64,000 nt of DNA from Perilla frutescens (Eukaryota > Streptophyta > Magnoliopsida > Lamiales > Lamiaceae), in NCBI GenBank assembly GCA_026008535.1, contig BRKX01000018.1, positions 44,385,588 to 44,449,587 on the forward strand, read 5' to 3'. The notes under the pieces were generated by a model. The model was not told the DNA's origin. It searched no databases and was given only the letters and a program-made list of their open reading frames with translations. The position numbers and the translations under genes are program-made. Positions 23,413 to 34,048 of this stretch are shown here, piece by piece (the first letter of the stretch is position 1; the number at the start of each line of letters is the position of its first letter).

Positions 23413-26400
23413 TGTAAAACCCCAGATTTTTAAATTATGATTAGAAGATTTTTAATAATAATTAATTAGTTAAGGAATAAATTTAAATAAGGTTTAAGTG
23501 AAGTCAGATGTCAGTCACGACTTTAGAGATCAATTTTCATGAAATCCTTAACTCTGTTTTGGTCAACCTTGATCTCGTTAGAAAGGTTTTAACTCAAGGA
23601 GTGTGCCGGTGTTCCCGGAATTTTATTCTGAAGTCGTTTGAGTTCCCGGTGATGAAAAATGTATTTCAAGAGTGAATGAATAGTAACTTTTGTGTGCGTT
23701 CGTATTTTGAAAAATTTACGAAATCCTCCTCGTTGATCCGAGTCTTATTCTGTCAGGCCCCTCTTATGGAAAATGACTCAAGAAATCCGTTCACGTTCAC
23801 AGATTTCCATTTTGAGGTCAATCAAACGCTCAGGAGTAAAATCTGTCAGTCTGAGTGAATAGTAAAAAGTAATTCCAAAAAAGGAATCTTGGCTCGTTTT
23901 TCTTCTAACAGCCTCGTCTTCATCACGAGTCAAGTTAGTTCACTAGTATTCGAGCTAACGAGTCTTCCGGTAGTTTTAGATTTTGTGTCTGAGGTCATTT
24001 GGACCTCGACATTGAATAAAACAGCTTTTAACCGAACCCGGGGTAACTTTTGCAGTATTCTTGCACTGGAGTGGCTTCTCAAGGAAGCCAACCCCACATC
24101 TATAAATAGCACCCCTCCCCACATTCATTTTGCACCATTCAAATCCATTTCTAACTTTTGGAGAGCGGGAGCTTGAGAGCTTGAGAGAGTAGTCGAGGTT
24201 CTGTCGAAGTAAAAAAGCATTCTTCATGAGTGTTCTGCAAGACGACGAGCGGAGTGGCGTGGAAGGCATGCGGTGAGGGAATGTGCTAGGGGTGTCGTTG
24301 GGTCGTAGTAGGTGGCTCTACTGCCGTTGCGACTCGACGAGATGCCGGGCTAGCCACCTTCCTTCGACGCACCTAACCTCATCCATTTTTGTTCGTCGGT
24401 CTCGATTTCCATTTCTTTTACGTCTTTTAAATTCCGCATTTACTTTTCGTTCTTCGTGTTCTTCATGTTCTTCGTTATTATTCTTTTACTTTCCGTCTAA
24501 AGTTGTATTTCGATTCTTGTTGAAGTTCCAAGTTAATAGCGTTTACATTATATTTCTAGTTAATATTCTCGTATTTAGTCTCGTTTATTCCGTTAAAGTT
24601 TCATTCAAGTTATATTTAAGATTTCATTATTATTCTAAGTGTTTAGGGAGGATTTTCGTGTTTATTCCGTTATAATGCCGATTTCTTTTTAAATTCAAAG
24701 CATGTTGTTTCTACATTTTTACAAAGTGTTAAGCCTTATTTTCAAGTTTAAAATATCAAGAGAATGGGAGAGACGACCAAGTATCGCCTTAACCAAACTC
24801 TCAATCAATCATTTTGATGTCCGTAAGAGGCGCACAGACCGTGCGCTCAAAACTGCCGAGCGCATGGCCCGTGTAGAGATGCTCTGAGAGAGCTGGGAGT
24901 GGCACACGGACCGTGCGCTCAATTTTTCTGACCGCACGGCCCAGGTGGGGGTCTCTGGAAAGAGAACTCTTTTTGAAATTATTCCGATACGGCCCGTGCG
25001 CTCATACCTTCTTTCCGCACGGCCCGTGCAAGGGTTGTTCGACCTATTTGAGCTTTGAAGTGTGTTCTAAAGTCGAGTCTTTCAAACCCTCGTGTTTTTA
25101 AAGGTTCTAAAGTCATGCAATCTATGTTTAAGTCCTAGTTAAGGGTATATAAATTGGATATTGTTTAGTTTCATGATTAGTAGTTAGAAATCTTCGAAGG
25201 AGGCCGCTAAGTCGATGATTCGACTTTTGTAGGAGGAAGTGAGCCTCGTGGAAATTCAGAGAAGGATCATCATCTTGTTGCTCCATCTTCTACTCAGTGA
25301 TCGAGGTGGGTATATCTATACTCATCTAAAAGTTTGAGCTAATAAGCTCTAGAAGCATGTTAGGGCAAATGAGATATCTAATAAAATATTTTGCTCTGCC
25401 TGATTGATCTCTGTACAAGGAAGGAAGGAATGGAAATGTCATGTGTTATTTGAGCTTTCGAGCATGTTTAGAAATGCTAGAATTGTTAAGTATTTATTTT
25501 TCTTAACATGAGATATTAGAATTGTCTTTAGTTTCAATTCATGTTTATTTACGTTCATTTCATCGTATTTAAATGTTGTATTTTGCTAAGCTTCGAATAG
25601 TTAAAAGGACTGCCTTCTAAGGTTAGGGATAAATCCCTCATAGGCCATGGTCATGCTAAAGTAAAGGATTAGCCCCCTAGACGTTGCTGTAGGATTGGTT
25701 TTTTCTAGCAAGGATTAAGGAAGGAAAGAACTTAGTATTTTACTTAAGTAGGAATTTGAGCTCAGAGAACTTTGATCTTGATCATTAAGTGAGTCAGTGC
25801 TGGGTTTATCCCTCACAAACTCGTAAGAATACTCAAGGTAACCCCTCTTATGTCCTAAGGCATGCCTAAGGGCGTAGTTGACATCAGGTTTGAGCCAGGA
25901 TGGGCCCAAAAGAAAAGAAAAGATTTTACGGATGTGGAGAGGGCTTTTGCGTTTTTCTCTCCATATATCGTCAGTTGATTATTGGATATCTTGAGGTTTA
26001 TTAAAGTGTTTTATTAAAACCCACTGAGTACATTAGTGCTCATGCCCCCTCTTCTCAAATGTTTTCAGGTTGAGATGCTGAGGATGTTGGTGGATGTGGA
26101 TGTGGGTTGGCTGCCAAGATAGTTTTGCTATAGTTTAAGTTTCTTTTTTGAAATCCCATGACGTTTCGAGCTTCTAAGAATATTCCCCAGACATGATTAT
26201 CTATATATATAAGTGATGCATATTCAGTTTTATTCATGCTTCTCGAGTATATTTTCCTTTCGCCTATGAAGAGGCTTGTGCACGTTGATATCTGTTTATT
26301 CTCTTTGACCTATGAATGGGTATATGCTTATTAGTATCTGATTTTTTAGACGTTTTATCCCGCTAAAGTATGTTTTCTTCTTAATCGAGACCTAAGTATC

Positions 26401-26530
26401 GTCGCCTATCTTTCAAAAGTATATCTTTATTCTTAAACCCTCTTTGTTAATCTTCCGTCTTTATTTGTTAACCTCTTAATAACACCCCGTCCCTATTCGT
26501 TAATCCCTATCTCGGGATCGGTCTGTTACA
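23413..26530 (+). repeat. 5' LTR of the Gypsy element (3118 bp)
   Basis: Starts TGTAAAACCCCAGATTTTTA and ends GGTCTGTTACA. It keeps a 767-bp stretch (about 23999-24765) missing from the 3' LTR, including a TATAAATAG box at about 24100-24108 that may be the promoter. It lacks about 50 bp that the 3' LTR has near 36050-36100. Confidence 0.9.
24828..25030. repeat. GCACGG/CCGTGC palindromic motif cluster in the 5' LTR
   Basis: Five to six near-palindromic motifs such as GCACGGCCCGTGC and CGGACCGTGCGCTCA are spaced 25-60 bp apart. The same cluster is at 34718-34920 in the other LTR. This is GC-rich sequence in an AT-rich setting. Confidence 0.75.
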
Positions 26531-26550
26531 GTTGGTATCAGAGCCAGGTT
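26531..26550 (+). other. Primer-binding site
   Basis: TTGGTATCAGAGCC directly after the 5' LTR is the complement of the initiator methionine tRNA 3' end used by many plant LTR retrotransposons. Confidence 0.85.
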
Positions 26551-27079
26551 TGCAACTTTGCAGGCATGTCTCTTTGTTAGATAAGTTATGTGCTTTTGTG
26601 TGTCTTAGTTTGTTCTGTTATAAGTTAAAGTAGCAACCCACAGCTCGCCATCACCCTCGTATTCTCAACTAAAAATCAAGGTATGATAGTATAGAGATTT
26701 TGGATTTTGGATTTTGATTTTTAGAATTCGGGGAAAGGAAAAGATTTGAGCAAGCATACCTATTTTATGGATATGAGAAAAATTGTGAGAATGAAATTCT
26801 AAGTAAAAGGTGTTCAGCTAAGATGATTTCTGAGATGGAAAGTTTGTGAAAAGATTTCTCGATCCTAAAAAGGTTTAAATTCATTCTAAAAAATTTTGAC
26901 TCAACGAAAAGATAAGTATGCATGTTTAAGGACTTTGGGCACCAAAATTTTTATATAAAAATGTCAACTACTTTTAAATGAGCTATGCATGCAAGATAAA
27001 ATCTAGACATTATTAGGACCTGAGGAGAACCTTAGGTCTCCCTTTTATGATCTAGACTGATTAATTATTCTCTTCTAGA

Positions 27080-27543
27080 TGGTTAAGTGTCGTATGACTG
27101 CTAGGAAAATTGAGCCTCTTTTTCACCCGGTTCAAGAAAGAGTTGAAAGGTTCAGAAGAGAAACTTAAGACGATAATGAGCAGTCACTGTCCTTCATGGC
27201 AAGGTATCTGAAAAGGTGAGCTTGGGCTAATGGCTACGGAGGAGAGCCCGGGAGTGTGTCCGACTTGAAAACATGCATCCGCATGTGTGAGCACGCGCCG
27301 TCCGCTTGGAGGCCCACAATGTATCGCATCCTGCAAAGCACCATCACCCATGATCCCGTAATGTATGCTGGAATCGAGAATTTGATGAAGTTCTCCTCAG
27401 CTTTGATGGCTCGTTGGGTGTTGGAGTATGGCCATGTGCAAGCTTTAGCCGAGCACCAAGCAGCCGAGCAAAACCCCTCCATCGTGGTAGAACTGGAACT
27501 ACAAAGAGCAACCCTCAATAGTCCTCCTGGATTTATGATGTAA
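27080..27543 (+). pseudogene. Gypsy leader open reading frame, unknown product
   Basis: From ATG 27080 the frame reads MVKCRMTARKIEPLF, then meets TAA. A second stretch at 27256-27540 reads MSDLKTCIRMCEHAPSAWRP and ends PPGFMM. It precedes gag and has no motif I recognise. A foreign repeat begins at about 27545, so it may have been longer. Codon-like composition (GC-richer than its surroundings) favours former coding use, but this is inference. Confidence 0.4.
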
Positions 27544-27544
27544 T

Positions 27545-28740
27545 CCGGACAAGTTGTACAGGATACGAAAACGCGCGTAAGACTTTTAGATTCAACCCTA
27601 CTCTAAGACTTAAATATATTGAAAATAAACTGACTTAAATGAATAGAAACTCGAAAATAATGATCGAACAAATCTAGACCTAAATACTATACCTAGACGA
27701 TGACATAAAAATAACACACAAAATCCAAGTATGAGGGGCTGGTTTAGGATGACTTTATGGCTGGAAAAGAAAGGTATTTGGGACGAGAATTATGGATGAA
27801 GAATGGTTAGGGAAGATAGAATATGTTAAGGATAAAAAGGACTTACGGTTTATGGTGCAGATTACGACGAACGGATTTGGAATTGGACTCGAATGAACCT
27901 GAACTCAAGCACCAATGAATCTGAATGTTTGAAGGTGATATGGACGACTTGAAGATGATGGAGGACGTCGAAGATGGTGGCGTTGATTATAGTGTTGTTG
28001 AATTACAACCTGATTAATCCCCGACGTATCTTGTATGACGAAAATGAATCTCAAAGTTGTTCTTCGGATAGTGAGTTTACCCTAATTCCTCGTGTGAATT
28101 AGAACATTCCCTTGATGTAAGACTCAAAGTTTGCTAGGCTTCAAGAATGAGTATTTTCGACAGAAAACAATCAAAAGCTTTGAACGGTTGAGACACAAAT
28201 TGAATGCAAAAGCAAATTTAATCAATAATGTCTAAAATATCAAAGTAACATGGTTCCCCTATTTATAGGGCCTATTATGCATGAAAATAACTAATAAAAA
28301 GGCCTAAAAATCTGATCCAAAAAGGATCTCTAACTATACTATAAAAATACCTAAACTAGAATTTTATTCAAGGTAGGAAATTGCCTTAAATACAATTCTA
28401 GTCAAACCTATACTATAGTGAACGAAAATTATATCAAATAAATAATAAAAATTGACCCAAATAATTAAATACTATGATCTAATTAAGAACTAAAGTCTAA
28501 ATAAATCAAACCCCTAATTAAATCGAATAAGGGCCAATTTCTCTTCAACACACGCACACACATGCATGTCGACTTCATGCACATACACACGTGCACTTCT
28601 TCTCTTTATATCCTCCATGGTGTGATCTTCATCTTCATCTTCAATTAATAATGCTAAAATCCATTTAGGGGCTGCGTCCAATTTCTTCTTCTCCAACTTC
28701 AATCTTTCTTCGCATTAATATTTGAAAATAACATAGAAGT
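27545..28740 (-). repeat. Dispersed 1.2-kb repeat, copy A
   Basis: It shares blocks with copies at 56696-57905 and 57906-59455: CATGGTTCCCCTATTTATAG, AAAAGGATCTCTAACTATAC and GGTAGGAAATTGCCTTAAAT. Read on the minus strand, CTATAAATAGGGG looks like a TATA box, so these may be LTRs of a minus-oriented retrotransposon. Boundaries are approximate. Confidence 0.65.
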
Positions 28741-28767
28741 TGTTTGGCTCTTATACGCGCAATTAGA

Positions 28768-29137
28768 CCTTTGAATGGCAGCTCTGGGTTTAGTTCTTCA
28801 AGGCCTTGCAAGGCTTCATCAATTTCAAGCACCACGCCCTCATGATGAAGGTGCCTCAGGAGCTGGACCCTCGAACATCCGGATCGTGGATCACACCGAG
28901 TCCCTATTTTCCTGCACTCCTTAAATGAACCAGTGGACTCCTGCATTCGCTTCTCAGAGTCTGAGGCAGTGTCTATCCCATCAGTACCCCAAAGGGAATG
29001 TCAGCATGAGGAATTTCAAGTTCAGCATGCCAGAGATAGTTGAAGATAAGGAAGAAGAGGAGGATCCGGAGGAGGGAGGCGAGGAGGAAGTAGGGTCGTC
29101 ATGCAAGGGGAAAGGGAAGGCTCTAGCCTATGATTAA
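28768..29137 (+). pseudogene. Gypsy leader, second open stretch with acidic tail
   Basis: ATG at 28773 opens MAALGLVLQGLARLHQFQAP and stops at about 28923. An overlapping frame at 28925-29137 carries the acidic EDKEEEEDPEEGGEEEVG run and ends KGKGKALAYD. It probably continues the leader reading frame cut by copy A. No known domain was recognised. Confidence 0.35.
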
Positions 29138-29516
29138 GCTGTAGTAGGAGGTGTAGGAGGTGTTGTTATTAGAACACTTAGTTATCTGATCCATCTATCT
29201 GACTGTCTGTTTATCTGATGTCTGTTTAATCCGCTTTAACCTAGATCCTAATATATAATTTATGCATTAACCTTCTAGATTCTAATAGTGGCAGTGAATT
29301 TTCTAAGAGACTGCTCTATTTCGTTTGTAACCTAGAAACTCCTTTTTATATTATCAATGCCAAAGTCCTCATAATGAGGCAATTTTCCCTTTTTGCTGAT
29401 GTCGTTTAACTTCCCGTCTTGCTTGATCTATCTTGTGTAAATTAAAGACCTTATCGAAAGGCATTTTTTGCTTTGTGCGAATTTAATCAAGCATCGCTAA
29501 TAGTTAGTTCTTTAGA

Positions 29517-30430
29517 ATGCAACCAAGAAGAAGATAAACCGAGAACGAAGATGAAAACAAACCTGAGCAAGCCCCAAACCCCGGTCCAAGAGCCGAAAAT
29601 GGGTTTCTTAAACACAACCCTCCATCTTTCAATGGTTTAGGCAATCTAATGGATACTAAAAAATGGATTCGTTCCTTAGAACGAATTTTCAATTTCATAG
29701 CCTGTTCAGAAGAAAAGAAGTTAAGTTATGCTCTTTTCATGCTGACGGATGATGCGGACTACTGGTGGGAGTCTGTTCGAAGGAAAATAACCCCTGAGCA
29801 ATGGACGGAGTATATAGTTGGGAAGGTTTCAAACATGACTTGTATCAGAAGTACATTCTGGATTGTTATCGAGAGGCAAAGAAAATGGAGTTTTGGAACC
29901 TGAAGTAAGCAAAGAAGACGGTGTCGGAGTATGACAGAGAGTTCAACCAGTTGTCAAGGCATGCTCCACATCTAGTGGATTCAGACGGGAAGAAAGCACG
30001 CAAGTTCAAGAAGGGACTTCGGTCTGAGATTGGTATAGCCCTTGCTGGGCAAGAAGACATGTCTTATGCTCAAATCTTAGCCAAAGCCTTAAGCATAGAA
30101 GCCATCCTCCCTCGTGAGGAAATTCAGCCCCCTCAGCCAGCAAATGATCCAAAAGAAAAGAGAAAGTGGGAAGGAGAAAGGAGAGACGATAGAGGAAAGA
30201 AACCCCATTGGCAAAGCCGACAGTCAAGGATACCTCGCAATCAGCCTGACCCTAACCCTGGCCTGAGGCCCTGTCAAAAGTGCGGAAGGACGCACCTTGG
30301 AGCCTGTCGAGCCAACCAAACTGGGTGCTACAACTATGGAGAAGAGGGACACTTCAAGAGGGAGTGTTCTAAAGGAAACAACAGACAATCCCAGACGCCA
30401 CAACAACCCCTGTACCCACCGCCACTTTGA
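29517..30430 (+). pseudogene. Gypsy gag
   Basis: It starts MQPRRR followed by a stop. It then gives the plant retrotransposon gag core (KWIRSLERIFNFIACSEEKK, YWWESVRRKI) and, after a frameshift near 29890, SEYDREFNQLSRHAP. A nucleocapsid zinc knuckle is near 30325-30366 as CYNYGEEGHFKREC; the second cysteine of CCHC is tyrosine. Gag forms the virus-like particle in the cytoplasm. The stop, the frameshift and the knuckle substitution make it non-functional. Confidence 0.85.
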
Positions 30431-30598
30431 TAATTCCCTGGAAACCAACCAAGGCTGTAGCAAGGAGGACCCTAAGGACAATGGTCGGGAATAAATGTAA
30501 GGCCGAACCAAGGACGAGATCAAAGGTCCAATCAAGGTCAAAAGCCCCCTCAGTCGGCTTGTACTTATGCTCTCACTCAGCAGCAAGCTGTTAAGGCC

Positions 30599-31168
30599 TC
30601 AGGTAATCTAGCAAGTATGATTACCCTCTTCAACACGCCCGTTTTAACTTTCTTCGATACTAGAGCATCGCATTCATTTTTAGCTGAGTCTGCTTGTAAG
30701 AGATTAAAGATAAAACCTGAAAACACTGAGAATGCTCTTGAGATAAGTATTCCCTCTGGAAGAAGAATGATGTCTAGGAAGGACCGCTCTAACCTAGAAT
30801 TGAACATAGAAGGGGAAACCTGTAAGTCAAATCTTTATTTGATAAAGATTCAGGACTTCAATATAATACTAGGAATGGATTGGTTAGCCTCAGCTTATGC
30901 CTCCATAAGCTGCCCTGAGAGAGAAGTAGTGTTTCGGCCATCCGAAAAACCCGAGATGAAGATCTACGAATTAAGGCTGAGAACTAAAGTACCAGTGATA
31001 TCTGCTTTGAAGGCCACAAAGGTGATGAGGAAGAGTAACTGCCAAGCGTTCTTAGTTAGTCTGACAAAGAAAGGAGAAAGAGAGCTGTTAATCAAAGACG
31101 TTTTAGTCATAAGAGAATACCCTGATATATTTCCGAAAGAGCTGCCAAGACTATCTCTAGATAGATAA
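30599..31168 (+). pseudogene. Gypsy aspartic protease
   Basis: The frame carries the retropepsin region: FDTRASHSFLAESACKRL, then LYLIKIQDFNIILGMDWLA, a conserved block before RT. The catalytic triad D-T-G reads D-T-R here (GGA to AGA at about 30662-30664), which should abolish cleavage. It ends at a stop at 31166-31168 ahead of the RT region. Confidence 0.85.
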
Positions 31169-32080
31169 GTGGAGTTCGCCATCGAGTTGGAACCAGGAGC
31201 CACCCCAGTCTCGAAAGCCCCCTACAGAATGGCGACTAACGAGTTGCAAAAATTCTCTCAAGGTTCAACTGTAAGAGTTATTAGACCTAGATTTTATCCA
31301 ACCTAGTGTGTCGCCTTGGGGAGCTCTAATCTTGTTCAAAAAGAAGAAGGACGGCACATTGAGAATGTGCATTGACTATAGAGAGTTGAATAAGTTGACC
31401 ATCAAGAATCAATACCCTCTCCCAAGAATAGACAATCACTTTGATCAGCTTAAAGGAGCAAGTGTTTTCTCTAAGATAGACTTAAGGTCTGGGTATCACC
31501 AGTTGAAGATCCGAAAAGAAGATATTCCTAAAACATGCTTTTAGGACTCGTTACGGTCATTACGAGTTTGTAGTAATGCCATTTGTATTAACCAACACCC
31601 CAGCAGTGTTCATAGATTTGATGAACTGGGTATTTCACCCATATCTGGATAAGTTTGTGCTATATTTTATAGATGATATCCTCGTCTATTTGAAGAACGA
31701 AGAGGAACACCAAGAGCACCTAAGAGTGGTGCTGGAGACGTTAAGGAGAGAAAGGCTTTACGCTAAGTTTAGTAAGTGTGAGTTTTGGCTCAAGGAGGTG
31801 ATGTTTCTAGGTCATATAGTGTCGGCAGAAGGAATCAAGATGGATCCGGCTAAGATTGAAGCAGTAAGCAACTGGAAGTCTCCAAGGAGTGTGAATGAGA
31901 TAAGAAGTTTTCCAGGACTCGCTGGATACTATCGTAGATTTATTGAAAGATTCTCGTCGATATCCAAGCCTATGACGTGACTACTGAAGAAGGACTCTAA
32001 GTTCAAGTGGACGCCAGAGTGCGAGGAAAGCTTCCAAACCTTGAAGAAGATGCTAACCACAGCCCCAGTGTTGGTCATTC
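31169..32080 (+). pseudogene. Gypsy reverse transcriptase
   Basis: Conserved RT blocks occur in order: VSPWGALILFKKKKDG, MCIDYRELNKLTIKNQYPLP, FSKIDLRSGYHQLKIRKEDI and, after a frame change near 31545, the catalytic YFIDDILVY, then FLGHIVSAEGI and AGYYRRFIERFSSISKP. Polymerase aspartates (DD) are retained. Stops and frameshifts near 31170, 31270, 31545 and 31980 break the frame. Confidence 0.92.
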
Positions 32081-32460
32081 CCGAAGGGAATAGAGATTTC
32101 GTGGTTTACGCAGATGCGTCAATGAAAGGAATAGGATGCGTGCTGATGTAAAGAGGAAAGGTGATTGCTTATGCTTCGAGACAACTTAAGAATCATGAGT
32201 AGAACTATCCCACGCATGACTTAGAGCTAGCATCAGTTGTTCATGCACTGAAGATCTGGAAGCACTATCTCTATGGAGTTAAGTGTGAGATCTTCTCAGA
32301 TCACAAGAGCCTGAAGTATTTCTTCGAGCAAAAGGATCTTAACATGAGGCAAAGAAGATGGTTAGAACTTGTCAAGGATAACGACTGCACGATTTACTAC
32401 CACCCAGGAAAGGCGAATGTGGTAGCTGATGCCCTAAGTAGGAAAGAAAAGTCATAGTTA
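32081..32460 (+). pseudogene. Gypsy RNase H
   Basis: YADASMKGIGCVLM, then VIAYASRQLKNHE, LELASVVHALKIWKHYLYG, FSDHKSLKYFF and a closing YHPGKANVVADALSRKE. These are RNase H motifs that degrade the RNA strand of the RNA:DNA hybrid. In-frame stops at about 32150 (LM-stop-RGK) and 32202 interrupt it. Confidence 0.9.
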
Positions 32461-32577
32461 GGACTCGTTCAAGTCCAGGAGGATCTTCACAAGGAGTTCG
32501 AGAAGTTGAGAATCGAGGTGCTAATAACACCTGAAACCATTTAAGCCTAGATCACCACGATAGTCGCTCAACCCGAC

Positions 32578-33540
32578 CTAATGTAAAGGATAGTCGAAGC
32601 ATAGAGAGGAGATGAGTTTCTCGAGAAGAAAAGGTTGGAAGCACAATCTCATAACTCGCAAGACTTCACAGAAGCCGCTGATAACGCGTTTTTGTTCAAA
32701 GGAAGGCTTTGGGTGCCAAGCAAGGAAGAGCGAAAGGATGAAATCATGTGCGAAGCACATGACACGCCATATACAGCACATCCCAGAAGCACCATGATGT
32801 ATCAAGACCTCAAAAGGAACTTCTGGTGGAATAACATGAAGAGAGAGATAGCAGCCTTCGTAAGAAGTTGTTTGAACTGTCAGCAAGTGAAAGTCTTACA
32901 TCAGAAACCCTCTGGTCTGCTTCAACCTTTAGAAATTCCCGAATGGAAGTGGGATCATATCAATATGGACTTTGGGGTAGGTCTGCCAAAGTCTAAGCGG
33001 GGCAACACCGCTATTTGGGTAGTCGTTGATCGCTTATCGAAAGTTGCGCATTTTATTGCCGTTAAGATGGCAGATGGGCTAGATCAATTAGCCCAGCTAT
33101 ATGTCAGAGAGATTGTGCGTTTGCACGGAGTACCGGTCTTGATTTACATCAGATCGTGATACAAGATTTACGTCAAGATTCTGGAGGAGCCTATAGGAAG
33201 CCATGGGATTAAAGTTCAACTTCAGCACGGCCTTTCATCCTCAGACAGATGGCCAGTCTGAGAGGACTATCCAGATTCTAGAAGATATGCTTAGAGGGGT
33301 AGTCATCGATCAAGGAAGTAGCTGGGAGGAGTTACTGCCATTGGTAGAGTTTGAGTACAACAACAACTACCAATCATCGATCGGTATAGCCCCTTATGAA
33401 GCCCTGTATGGAAAGAAGTGTAGATCGCCCTTGTATTGGGACGAAGTTAGAGAAAGAAGAATACTTGGACCTGAAATGGTCCAGGAAGCAGTCCAGAAGA
33501 TCAAGTTAATTCATCAATGAATCAAGGAGGCTCAGGATAG
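32578..33540 (+). pseudogene. Gypsy integrase
   Basis: An N-terminal zinc-binding part is visible (HDTPYTAHP...CLNCQQVK, HHCC arrangement). The core follows, with WDHINMDFGVGLPKS (first acidic residue), VVVDRLSKVAHFI, and, after a stop near 33157 and a damaged SDRGSRF-type block, TAFHPQTDGQSERTIQILED with the catalytic glutamate region. It ends near EALYGKKCRSPLYWDE. The enzyme inserts cDNA into the host chromosome; this copy cannot be translated intact. Confidence 0.9.
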
Positions 33541-34020
33541 ATAGAAGGCTTACGCATATCAAAGAAGGACAAATCTCAGTTTCGATGTTGGAGATAAAGT
33601 GTTCTTGAAGGTATCCACATCCAGAGGAGTGGTTCGTTTTGGCAAACGAAACAAGCTAAGGCCCAGATTTATTGGACCTTTTGAAATTTTAGAGAAGGTA
33701 AATGAAGTAGCCTATAGGTTGGCCTCACCACCCAACCTTAGTGACGTTCATGATGTCTTTCATGTCTTAATGCTGAGAAAGTATGTGTTTGATCGAAAGC
33801 ACGTGATTAACAAAGAAGATATAGTCCTGAATGAGGACTTCGCGTATGAAGAGAAGCCCAGGCTATTGTAGATTGAAAGATCTAGAAGTTGAGGAACCAG
33901 GAGATCAATATTATAAAAGTAATCTGGAACCATCATGGTTCGGAGGAGGTAACCTGGGAGCTAGAATCCGAGCTACTCAAGAAGTACCCTGATGTCCCTT
34001 ATCATGGTTAGTAAATTTCG
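33541..34020 (+). pseudogene. Integrase C-terminus and chromodomain-like tail
   Basis: PRFIGPFEILEKVNEVAYRL and DVFHVLMLRKYVFD are the standard Gypsy integrase C-terminal block. After frame changes around 33870-33900 the sequence gives VIWNHHGSEEVTWELESELL, a chromodomain-like end seen in chromoviruses, where it steers insertion to heterochromatin (family knowledge). Stops separate the pieces. Confidence 0.8.
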
Positions 34021-34035
34021 GGACGAAATTTCTTT

Positions 34036-34048
34036 AAAGGGGGTACGA
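34036..34048 (+). other. Gypsy polypurine tract
   Basis: AAAGGGGGTACGA lies immediately before the 3' LTR and is the expected plus-strand primer. Confidence 0.8.
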
